NCBI GenBank assembly: GCA_036872755.1
Contig: JAVHNS010000004.1
Span: forward strand, 744,001 to 808,000
DNA length: 64,000 nt
Reading direction: 5' to 3'
From: Orbilia blumenaviensis
Taxonomy: Eukaryota > Ascomycota > Orbiliomycetes > Orbiliales > Orbiliaceae
Part shown: positions 1 through 10,699 of the stretch, in pieces
Layout: every line of letters begins with the position of its first letter
Numbering within the stretch: the stretch's first letter is position 1
Notes under the pieces: generated by a model
The model's input: the letters and a program-made list of their open reading frames with translations, nothing else
The model's database searches: none
What the model was told of the DNA's origin: nothing
Translations under genes and position numbers: made by a program

Positions 1-309
1 CGACCTGGACGCCGACTTCAGCTTCGGCCCTGGCTTTGACTCCGGCTTTGGCTTGCGCTGACGAGATTCACACCCTGTGGCAGGCAAACATGGGAGACGC
101 GAGCCCGAAATAATGACCAGTGGTGTCGCTTCTTGGGAGCTTCGGACGAGAATGCTTCGTCGCGAATTAGGTATTCTAGGGATCCAACGGTAGGAAGCCA
201 TTAGCTGGCCGCTGCATAGGACGTGTTTTGGTTGGATAGAATGTCTGAGTAACCAGGTGAAAGTAGGACACACACAACCGCGACCAACACAACTACAATT
301 TGACCTTCC
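1..309. other. Left edge, no confident gene
   Basis: Positions 2-61 on the plus strand read as an open frame rich in Asp, Phe and Gly that ends in TGA at 59-61. The sequence is low-complexity and could be the 3' end of a gene cut by the window edge, or a simple repeat. Nothing else is recognisable up to the direct repeat that begins near 310. Confidence 0.2.
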
Positions 310-645
310 AGTATTTTTTTTCTTCGATGCATAGAAGCATTGCCTATGCAACCAAAGAAAAGAAAAAAACTGAAGACAATGAAGCCATCTTCATGGGTGA
401 AAGCAAAAATAACGCGAGGTGAGTGCCCGAAGACACTCACTCACTGTGAAAGTACCGCGCTGTGCAATGCGGACTCACGAATGAAAGGTCACGGCTTCAT
501 GATCCCGCAACCTTCTCACAAGGTAAGTATGATAGAAAAAGAGGGTGTGGGGAGCGGCTGATTAAATACTCATGCCAAGAACATTGAGGGAAACTTCTGC
601 GATGTTTGTCAAGCGGCCTGTTTGGGAAGGTTTGCCTAGAAGAAC
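310..645 (+). repeat. Direct repeat copy A, left of the NLR gene
   Basis: This copy matches 7345-7690 in the same orientation. Its best conserved block (about 401-540) differs at only a few positions from the other copy, and most of these differences are transitions (G/A or C/T). Beyond the block, similarity is weaker but can be followed on both sides, for example in GAAACTTC and GTTTGTCA. The two copies flank the NLR gene. It could be a diverged LTR or MITE relic or a segmental duplication. No transposase frame is visible. Confidence 0.75.
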
Positions 646-1544
646 AAACACATCAAAGGACAACGCACAAGGCTGCACCGCCCTTCAGCTCTTTCACAGC
701 GCTGATACCTATAAACTGTCAATAATAGGGAGACACTCGGCGCGCGACCAGAACTTGTGGACTTTCTTCTAGGAGTGAGTCGGTCCCCCCCCCAGTTGTG
801 TATCACCACCTCCCATAAACTATCATGAAACTCAACCGGCATATCTTCGTTGATGCCTTCCATTAACCCTTGGAGTACAAAGGTTTGTTACCACATTCCC
901 AGTTAGTAATGATCTATACCTGAATCGTAACCTGAATCGTGATAAAATATAGCGGTGCAATATCGCACTCAATACAAAGTTATAAGTCAACATTTCTCCA
1001 ATGGTAATTGCTGAATATGCTCAACACTATAAATATTGCATTAATAGCCTGCTTAAACGTGGCCCGAGATTGCCGACTATTGGATACATCCAAAAGCTTA
1101 AAGAATTTTCGGCGAGAATATGAAGCCAGAACGATTATTAGCTCAAGCACTGGGGCCCAGTCTATACCGTTTACTAAAGTCCATGATCCTAAGCAGAGAA
1201 TAGCCTAGGGCCATGGTAGCTGCCACGCGAACCTATGAACCCTACTATAAAAGTGATTCTATCTATGAGATGATATAATCGCACCATGGTGATATATGAT
1301 TCACCTGATTATGAAGTTTGTGAGTACAATATTAGACATATGGTAAAATATTTCTGCTTCTGGCTCATTTGTAAAACTGAAACACTCTATGCATTAGTAA
1401 TTTTTGCGGTCCAGGAGCTGCCTGAATAATTCCGCATTCCGATGCCAGATTTGAGATGTAAAGAGCTGATGTGTCGATACTGTTATATTTCGAAATGGTG
1501 CTACTAGAAGGTGCAAAATGGAACGGCCACCACAAAACACACCC
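646..1544. other. Intergenic, AT-rich
   Basis: Open frames here are short, lack ATG starts in good context and overlap on both strands. I see no gene, RNA or repeat in this stretch. Confidence 0.4.
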
Positions 1545-1680
1545 TGAAATTTTAAGCGAGATCTTGGCATAATAGAAAACTGGCACAAATACGTTAATTT
1601 AGCATATTTATACCCATAAATATGCTAAATTAACGTATTTGTGCCAGATCTATTCTGCCAGGATCTCGCTTAAAATTTCA
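1545..1680. repeat. Long inverted repeat (MITE-like hairpin)
   Basis: Arms 1580-1610 and 1617-1647 are perfect reverse complements over 31 bp, around a 6-nt spacer. Outside these, 1545-1563 and 1662-1680 pair perfectly over 19 bp, and the sequence between the two blocks also pairs apart from a few mismatches and a small length difference. The whole element is therefore a hairpin of about 136 bp. This is the shape of a miniature inverted-repeat transposon or a relic formed by two facing transposon ends. No coding capacity is present. Confidence 0.8.
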
Positions 1681-2315
1681 ATGTGCATTTGCGAGTTCAG
1701 TGTGTCTTGACCCCTTTTGTCCACCATAAGCATGGTATTCACCAATTATACTTAATATCCAGAGTTATAATATATTTATACTTTTGACAGCTGCTGTCCA
1801 ATAAGCCAGACTTCAAACCAAGTCGGGATCTGCATTTAAATGCATTCGTTCACATTCGCACCCACTATACTGAAATCTGAGCTATCTCCTCGTCATGTTC
1901 GTGTGTTTGGCATTGGGTTCCAGCTGGGAAAATTACACATGTTTGGGCGCGCCTGGTGGGCCGGCGTGGGAAGGCTGAGAAGAATTGCCTCAAGATGCAG
2001 AAGTGGGGTAAACATCAACCAAGAGCATAGGTCCACGTACTGGTGGTACCTATATTATCGCAATTGACTTTGCGCGAGCTCAGAACCCCCTGAAACTTCT
2101 AAATTCTTTCACCTTCGAGCGGGCGCACAAAAGAACATCTAGTCATAGACATATCCGTCGGTTAGTCCCCACGTCTCTAAATACCAGGGGGGGCCTGGTA
2201 CACGACTGAGCCAGCGCGTGCTGGACTCTTTGCATCATTCTAGTTTGCCGCTCCAAAACTAGCGCCAAATGTCAAGGTAGTAAACCGGTATATATATAAG
2301 CTCAAAACCAATGCA
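1681..2315. other. Upstream region of the NLR gene
   Basis: A TATA-rich stretch lies at 2289-2300, only about 16 nt before the proposed ATG at 2316. That is too close for it to be the TATA box of that start. No other gene is recognised. Confidence 0.3.
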
Positions 2316-5300
2316 ATGGGGCCCAGCAGCCTTGATTCCGCCAATCCATATAGCCAAGACCCTAAGAGCGCGGTGCCTATTACCTTCCATAATAATGGGG
2401 TGAAAGCAGTCGCGGTTCAGGCAGGCTCTGTCAATTATAATGGGTAAGTTTACTCAGGCATATACTAATAGGTTGTGCTATTCGTTTTTGATAGAGGGTT
2501 ACCTTGCTAACGTCTGTTAGGCCAGTTAATTTTAATAACTCTGGTTCAGGTTTGTTACCCCTGAAATCCATAGCGATGAAGTTATGTCGCAGATGAATTC
2601 GCTTGCTTGAAGAAAGCTGATATATCAAACAACGCACAAATAGCCCCATCCTCGGAAGAAGCCAAGAGAGTCCAGATTCTAAGAACTTTGTACAAATCTA
2701 TGGAGACGAATATGAAACAAAAGGATAGAAACCCCGAGCGTGTCCCCGGGACTTGCGAATGGTTTATGAATCACCAAAATTTCCGAGACTGGGAAAGCAG
2801 CCCAGCCTCAAAGGTCCTTTGGGTATCTGCTGATCCTGGAAGCGGGAAGTCTGTCCTTGCTCGATATCTAGTCGATTCTGTACTTCCAACAGCGGGACCA
2901 AGAACAACTTGCTATTTCTTCTTTAAGGACGATTTCGAAGGACAGGGAAACGCCACAACTGCTTTATGTTGCATTTTATATCAGCTACTTCATCAAAAAG
3001 AAGCTCTATTTTCAAAAGATGTTGTTGAACACTTTGAAATTGTGGGAGAAGGGTTTTCCAGCTCGTTTCATGAGCTGTGGAATGCTCTTATACTTATTCT
3101 GAAAAACAATAGTATGGGCGAAGTCGTCTGCATTCTCGATGCACTTGACGAATGCCAAAAGGATGAGAGGTCTCTACTCGTCAGAAAGCTACAACAGCTA
3201 TACCGAGGTCAACTAGAGTGCAACCTTAAGTTCCTAATAACAAGCCGCCCTATCATCGACCTCCGGCACGGATTCCACCCTCAGGAGATTCCAGAGACCT
3301 CCCTAATTCACCTAAGTGGCGAAAGCAAGGTCGAGGCAGAAATGATTTCCCGGGAGATAGAAGTCTTTATAAGGGTGAGAGTTCGGAGTCTCGGGGAAAA
3401 AATTGGTTTCACGAAAGAAGAAACAAGCATACTATTGAAAAAGCTTACTAGCGTCCAAAATAGGACATATTTATGGGTCTATCTTACACTAAATTTAATC
3501 GAGAACGAAGCCGGTAACAATATCAACATTGGTGAAGATAGAATACGTCAGATCACTTCGCACCTTCCAACGACAGTGAACGAGGCCTACGAAAGCATTT
3601 TATCCAAAAGCAGCAACATAGATGAAGCCAAACTATTATTGCAGATTTTGGTAGCTGCTGCAAGGCCGTTGCAGCTATGCGAGATGCACCTTGCGATGAA
3701 ATTAGCTCCTGGATCAGGAGACAAGCTTCATTGTTATCGAGGACTTCAAATCGATTCAGAACAAGCAGAGCAGAAATTTTACAACTACTTACGAGATCTT
3801 TGCGGCCTTTTCATAGTCGTTGTGGACGGAGCCATTTATCTAATTCACCAGACGGCAAAGGAGTTCTTAGTTGCCGATGCAGACAAAGGAACTGCGGTAC
3901 AGCAAAAATTCCACTGGATGGGTTCACTCCAAATATCGAATTGTCACCGGATTTTGTTCCTTGCTTGTGTTCGGCACCTGTTCTTCACGGAGTTTGAATC
4001 CGACCCACTTGACCCGCAGGCACCGGTATCCGAATATACCAAATATACCAAGAATTATGTCTTCCTAAGCTACTCCTCTAGTTATTGGGTAGCACACCTC
4101 AGAAACTCGCAAATTCAGTTAAACAACAAAGAGGTAAAGTGGATATTGAGTCTTTGTGATGCGAGCTCGAAACGGCTGCAAACCTGGCTTAGGGTCTACT
4201 GGGCTACAACCGGCACAGAGTTTCCACAGAATCCTACAACACTAATCGTTGCGTCATATTTTGGGATCCAGGAAGTGGTGGATCTTCTCCTAGAAGCCAA
4301 GTTGCGATCAGTTCACCAGACGAACATAGACGCCGAAGACGAGACATATGAGCGATCAGCATTATCTTGGGCTGCCGCGGGTGGTTTTTATGAGGTAGTT
4401 ACGGAGCTGCTAAGAGGACGCCATTGGAAAGGGATTCCGTTGACTCTTAAGGGGGGCTCAAACGGAGTCAACTCCCTAGATAAGCGCAGGCGAACGCCGT
4501 TGACCTACGCAGTTTGGGGTGGGCACACCCGTGTGGTTGAGCGGTTATTGAAAGCCGGAGCGCGAGTAGATTTGAGAGACGACATCAGAGGCACTCCAAT
4601 TTCTTACGCCATCTGCGGTGGACGTGATGAAATTGTGAAGCGGTTACTAAGAACACTCAAAACCACCGATGAGATAAATTCGAAGGAAGCCATAGCTGCA
4701 GAGCTACTTTTAACGGCTACGACAAAAGGTAGTGTTGAGGATATTGAGATGCTACTGGAAACGGGTAACTTTAGCCCTGACCTGCGGGGCGACCATGGCG
4801 AGACAATGCTGATGAGAGGCTCAAGAAAAGGGCATGCTAAAGTGGTTCGGCTGCTGTTAAAACGCGGTGCGAGCATTGAGGGAGAGAATGAAGAAGGTCA
4901 AACAGCACTTCTATGCGCAGCAAAAGCAGGACACGAGCAGATTATCTCTATGCTCTTGGATTGTGGGGCGAACATAGATGCAAGAGATGACTATGGTTGG
5001 ACAGCAATAATGCGTGCTATAGATTACATGCACGAAAAAACATTCCGCGTACTATTGGAGCGTGGCTCCAGTATAAGGGCGACAGATAACCAGGGTTTGG
5101 CCGCCATAGCACACGCCGCGCGGGCAGGACACCGAGGGATGATCCGAAGCCTGTTAGACGCTGGCGCGAATATTGAAGCGACCGACGGAGAGAATTGGAC
5201 ACCGATCATGTTCGCTGCATACTACGGGCACGGAAAAGCTGTTGAACTTCTGTTAGGAAAGGGTGCAGCCTGTAAAATTACCCGGAGACGATGTTGGGAA

Positions 5301-6341
5301 GGGATAATCGATCATGGGGAGCATGGGAGAGACGCAGTAATCTGGTCACTGGTTAACAGCGGTATTGACCTGGAGTCTGTCGATGAGTTTGGCGAAACTC
5401 CACTCGTTACTTCCGTGGCGATGCAATATCCTAAAATGGTTCGGTTTCTTATAGATAATGGAGCGGATATTGGCGTTTGTTTACACCACTTGGAAGACCG
5501 AAGACTAGAGGCTTTATCTTCAAATATAGAAGACCCTAGACGCGGGAGATTGGACCTTAGCTTGAATTCAAAGGCGGAAATTGCACGACTGTTGCTTGCA
5601 AGAGGCGCGAACGCTAATATGCATGCAGTAGGGGAAAAGGGTTGGCCATTACTCTCTGTTGCCGCCTTGACGGATGAGGAAGAGATAGCTTGGATGCTGC
5701 TCAGTAACGGAGCGAATATAGAGTTACTCGGTCCCAGCCATCGTACTCCACTAATGGAGGCTATGCATAGCGGGAGCAGTGCAACCGCCCAATTGTTGAT
5801 AGCAGAAGGTGCGAATATCGAGGCTGTTGATGAAGAGGGCTGGACGTCGTTGTTCCTAGCGGTGGATCAAATCTCTAGAAACGGGTCAAACGACCGACAT
5901 GCGAAATGTATTTTGCTTCTCATGAACCACGGTGCAGACATCAAGACAAGAATTGTCGAGGGAAAGCCATACTCGCTGCTGTACGCGGCTATAGTAAGAA
6001 ACCAGGCCTGGTTAGTCGAATTACTATTGGACGACGGTGCAGATATTGAGGAAGTGGGGGCATTGGGTCCAACGCCATTATTTTGTGCTCTCCGGGACCC
6101 AAAACTCGACCCGCACATTATCGGGCTCCTACTCACAAGAGGCACAAAGACAAACTCCGAATCTGCGGAGGGATGGGCTCTCGAAACTTGCGCTGACATC
6201 GAGTCTAAAATGAATCACTATGGCTTTTTACTCTTCCATTTCGAGTCTAAATGGTCGCAGCTGTCACAAATTCGGGTGCAGTATGAACCAGGCGGGCCAT
6301 GGACTACCACGTCAATTAGGAATATCAGAGGGCCTGGTTGA
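2316..6341 (+). CDS. NACHT-ankyrin NLR with N-terminal amyloid-like motif
   Basis: A fungal NOD-like receptor, a STAND NTPase thought to control nonself recognition and programmed cell death. The large exon is open from 2580 to 6341. Its first in-frame ATG is at 2700, already inside the conserved pre-NACHT region, so coding probably begins further upstream. Proposed exons are 2316-2443, 2521-2549 and 2593-6341. Intron 1 (77 nt) has GTAAGT, CTAAC and TTAG. Intron 2 (43 nt) is short with a weak GTTTGT donor, but it restores the frame exactly. The model has 1301 residues. Residues about 22-52 form an Asn/Gly-rich segment containing VQAGSVNY, which resembles the RHIM/PP amyloid core. Walker A (PGSGKS) is near 135-140 and Walker B (ILDALDE) near 232-239. 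Ankyrin repeats run from about 598 to 1240. If intron 2 is not real, the first exons are frameshifted relics. Confidence 0.8.
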
Positions 6342-6963
6342 AGGCAGGTCAAGCACCTTAATGCTAGTACACAGTTCTGCTCTCGAGACAAGTCCAATCG
6401 AGAAATCTCGGACTTCTCTAATTATGGGTATATCTCGATCTCGAGACCATATATATTCAGTCAGTCAGCAAACTTAAATTGGCATAAGAGTCCTTTCTAA
6501 ACACTCGACTACTCTTGGCTATTTGAGCAAGGTCGCGAATATCCATAAGACTATTCGCAATAGCTGCGGTCAGTTATCCTTTGGGATGGATAGCTGGCTC
6601 AGTGCTTAGGACTTATGCGGCGCGCTACATCCTTTGGAGCTAGTTAGCCCTCGACTTATTATGCTGCCATATATATTTAATCAATTTTATGCTGTGGAAA
6701 AGCAGCGTTGCATTTCTCGTAAATCTGTCATCAAATATATCATCACATAAGCTCGTTGACAAGTCTCAAAAAATAACTGCGCGGCTACTAGCCGATTGGC
6801 ATGACTGTAGGACAAAAAAAAATTGCTTCATACCTATACTATCATACTCACCTTATATACATTATATAAAGATATAGGATAGGAGACGAGGACATCCGGC
6901 TTCTCCCTATAACTCTTCTTAGAATTGGATTGACATCCCCCTGACCAGCCGGATACAAAGTTT
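6342..6963. other. Intergenic after the NLR gene
   Basis: AT-rich sequence with several short TCTCGAGA-like motifs near 6382-6450. No gene is recognised. Confidence 0.3.
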
Positions 6964-7215
6964 CTAGGCTGTAACAGCCTTCAACGTGAAGGATGCGCCG
7001 TTTTCAGCATTCTAGTTGATGCCACTGTTACACACAGCCTGGACAGCATTGCTCTTAGCAGCACCAAAGACATTGTAGGTGTATATGCCAGAGCAGCTAT
7101 TGAGCTCGGAAGTGACGCTATCGATGGAGCTACCAGCAATAGGGCTGCTTGCTGTATCCAAAGAATATCTAAATAACACCGCCATCTAAAGTGCCAAAGA
7201 ATACTCCGATGGTTT
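6964..7215 (-). pseudogene. Pseudogene of small secreted protein family (paralogue of 15383-16047)
   Basis: Read on the minus strand, this stretch encodes fragments that align with the C-terminal half of the protein at 15383-16047. SIDSVTSELNSCSGIYTYNVFGA matches SIDPVTDILTGCTGTYGSYTYSVFGA, and the ends NGASFTLKAVTA and DGYAFTALKAIAI also match. There is an in-frame stop between these blocks, and another before an IFF-GYS segment that matches IFFDDGYS in a shifted frame. The 5' half is not recognisable. It is a decayed copy lying between the NLR gene and direct repeat copy B. Confidence 0.7.
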
Positions 7216-7344
7216 CGTTTTTCTATAGCGCGGCCTATAGCCATCAGGGGGCTTGAAGTTTGGAACCATCTTCGACTGCACGTCTCTGAGCAGCTCTGTG
7301 AGGTGGTTAGAATTAGAGGTTGACCATCCTACACACAACGCCTT

Positions 7345-7690
7345 TGCCATTCCAACAAAGATTTTTTCTCGACACATAGAAACATTGTCTATGCCATCAA
7401 TAAAAAATGTTTGAAGATGAAGACATCTTCAGAGGAAAGCAAAAATAACGCGAGGTGAGTGCCCGAAGACACTCACTCACTGTGAAAGTACCGCGCTGTG
7501 CAATGCGGACTCACGAATGAAAGGTCACGACTTCGTGATCTCGCAACCTTCTCACAAGGTAAGTATGATAAAAAAAAGAGGGTCAAAGGGGAAAACGTCC
7601 TTTTATAGTTGGTGCCAAGCCGGGCAAGGGAAACTTCCTGCAAAGTTTGTCATAAGGCCTAATTAGGAAAATGTTTGCTTGCTAGGGCTA
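7345..7690 (+). repeat. Direct repeat copy B, right of the NLR gene
   Basis: Second copy of the element at 310-645, in the same orientation. The core 7436-7580 is nearly identical to 401-545. The end of the repeat (7620-7690) is more diverged than the core. Together the copies bracket about 6.7 kb holding the NLR and the secreted-protein pseudogene. Confidence 0.75.
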
Positions 7691-9138
7691 TGTTTGCTGG
7701 CTGGAATTGTGTTGTGATGTGTTGCAACACAAACGAGTCCTACGAGCGAACGCTGTTTCCTTCTGGCCTTGGGCCCCAACATCTAATCTAGCTCCTTACT
7801 CTTCCAACTCTTATGATTGAATTGGACTCCCAAGCAATTGGAAATATTCTATCTGGTAAGGTAACAATGTTCCATGCCTTACACTACCCAAACTTTTGAT
7901 TCTGTTTTTTAACACTGACAATCTTGATCTTGCAGCTCTGTCATGAACTTGCAACAATGTACCGTGTTGTTTTATGGCTACACACTACCAGACCCGTTTA
8001 CCATGCATTGCGTTAATACCACTGGTGTATTCAGCTCTCCCGTTCAGCTGCAATATTCTCTTGTTCAAACCCGGAAGTCGCAAGCCAAGCAGCTTATTTA
8101 TCTCTAGGCTGATCAATGTCTAATAAGCTAAAATACAGATGATGAAACTGCGGGGCGACAATTATTCGTCGTATCTCTGTTGGTTTTGTGTGGTATTATT
8201 TGCATGCACTGGAGCAGCGAAATTAAATCGTAGGTTAATACTGGTCTCGTAAGTTAATACCAAAGAAACACGAATCTAGAAGTAATCCGGATACTCTAGC
8301 CTCTGTTTTTCGCTCCTTGAAAGCTTCAAATATTTCTATCATTGGCCGCACCTTAAAATTAAGCCGGCCGAATTGCAGGCACGGGTTTCTTCTTCCCTTA
8401 GGCCGGGTGGATCGGGGCCGGGTGGATCGGGGCCGGGTCTTGACTTGCGTCAAATATCAGGCTATTAGCCCGGTCTTTTTCAAAACATCATAAGATTATG
8501 TTTCTTAAGTCTCACAGTTTCCGGTGACTTGGCTATCTCGGTTCATGGGCTCAGCTATAGGTTCGAGTACGTATGCGAACCCTTTGAGCTGCAAGCTAGG
8601 TTACATCTTGGTCGTTAGTTATGCATGAGTCCTTCCAAGTTTTTCCCCTAGGGTCAGCCTCGAAGAACGGCGCTGACGACAAACCGAGGGCTCGGCTTTG
8701 GATCCAATGCCCCGATGCGCATCATCGATCACGCATCTGCATCCCTAGTATATCGCTCGCTCGACAAACCTGCTAAATTCCCCCCACTTCCTGCTCTACA
8801 CAGGTACGTAGGCAAATATTCATCGAGATCATCGAAGGGATTGATGTTCAATTTTCTTGGTCCGAGCTTTTTGATGTTGGTACTAGGCTCAATCGACTAA
8901 CGGCCCAAAACTTCTACACTCATATCGACGGGCGCGAAAGCTCATTTTATGGGGGGCAGTTCTAAACAATACGGGTCTTGAAAATTTCTTCTTCCTCCTG
9001 TCAATTTCTTGGGGCAGCGGACCGGGCTGTTCAGCTCAGGGATGGCGTTTCGTTCTACCAAATTCGAAGAATAAAAGCAGCTCATTCAGCTTTGAACATC
9101 AAGAATTCGGGTTCCGGGATCGGGAACGGCCAGAACTA
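7691..9138. other. Intergenic, short tandem repeat at 8401-8437
   Basis: No gene is supported. A 15-bp unit (GCCGGGTGGATCGGG) is repeated about 2.5 times near 8402-8437. Other open frames are short and use non-ATG starts. Confidence 0.35.
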
Positions 9139-10699
9139 GGCAAAGGCCGGTTTATTGCCGCCGGAGGGGATATAATCTTGCATGGTGAAGCCGAGAACGA
9201 CATGATTGAACTTCGTCTCAAAAAGCAAGGGGACTCTGACACAGATGGCTCTTCAACACTTACAACACTACACCTCGTGGGTGGCTCTTCCCTTTATATA
9301 GTACCGATACAGCTTTTTGTCCGAAATACATCTGGCCAGACCCTGCAATATTTTATTGCACGCACCAATCCACACTTAGCGGAAGATATATATGATCTGG
9401 GCATGTCAACACTTTCTTTTGTTGGTCCCGACTGGTCACCAAAGAAACTTGTTGGAATGGTGACGAAGGGATCGAGTGTTATCAAGAAAATTGGCGGCGT
9501 TCTTGAGACTACAACTAGGACAACTAAAAAAGTCAAGGACGCCAATTCCTGGTTATACTCTGGTATTGACTTTCTGCAGAGGAAAACGGGCGAGGTCCTC
9601 AGTACCGGCCTACTATATAGAACATGGCCAAAGTATAACATTTTGGGATTGGGATAATACGATCTCCGGAGGAGCTCATATCTCTCTCACTTGGTTTACT
9701 TTCGACAAAGAAAAGAATATACTGGAATTTAATACTGTAAGGAGGGACTTTGGAAAACTGAGCCAAAATGATGGCGTAAAAACCGACGATCTCTTTGTAA
9801 CAGGAGATTTCAACCCTAATGAAGCTCTCAGGCGGTTAGGGAAAATTAAAGACCAACTACCAACTGGGTGGACACGAGACTCGCCTCCACAACGAGTCAA
9901 GCTGGCGATGCTGGATTTTAGGCTTAACTATCACGCAGAAAATATTCCGCGCCTACGATTACAATTTGGGAGTGCGACTCCGCCTGACGATGCACCACCG
10001 CTGTGGGTCGCTGGTATACTTTACGACCCTGACAATGCCAACGTATACAAGACAGCATTCGATTGGACTGATGCCAGAATCCCTCAGGACATTACCATCG
10101 GTCTGCCCGATGGCGGAAACCTCCTTTACATTCGCGCGGATGAATCGGAGTTCAAAGATGATCCTGCTGCATACGCTAGATGGGCCACGAAGAGGACTTT
10201 TAGCAGGGAGTTTCAGTGCCGTGCAGGAGGGGCATCAGGCAACCTTGACAAACTAAAGGCACTCTGTTGGAACGCTAATGCCGTTTTCCTAGAAAACGCG
10301 TTTATTAGGCCTGGTGACCTTGGCCAGTACAAGGTTGAAGTGATAGATATGGGCGAAACATACAATCCTAGGAATAAGCCAGGTGAAGCCAACATTCCAA
10401 GTAATTGGTATAACCCATTTTTAAAATGTGTTCAAGATGGGCTTCAGAAAGGCGATAACTGGTCAAAGGATTTTTGGGCGTTTTGGTGGGATCCTGATAC
10501 AAGGCTCGTTCATGGTGCCGTGTGGATGGATACGAAACCTAGTTCAAACTTCTATCCCTGGGAGATCCACCGCAGGGCGCCGCCGCATGGTGATACAACC
10601 AGAGACTTCACGAAATGGCCGGTTATTGCCTTCATTAGCAAGGAGCACATGCCTCTGAGCTTCAAGTCTTTCGATAATGACGAAGGCGTTGACGCTTAA
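9139..10699 (+). pseudogene. Unrecognised gene with apparent frameshift
   Basis: Two overlapping frames look like one gene. Frame 1 is open from 9139 (just after a TAG that could also be a splice acceptor) to the TAA at 9655-9657. Frame 2 carries on to the TAA at 10699. The switch falls around 9590-9625: frame 1 reads FLQRKTGEVLSTG and frame 2 continues with YYIEHGQSITFWDWDN. No intron of normal size with good splice sites joins them, so a +1 frameshift is the simplest reading. No ATG starts frame 1 early (the first is 9202), so a 5' exon may be missing. The product would be about 510 residues, soluble, rich in Trp and Asp in its C-terminal half, with no signal peptide or membrane helix visible. 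I do not recognise the family. Confidence 0.55.
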
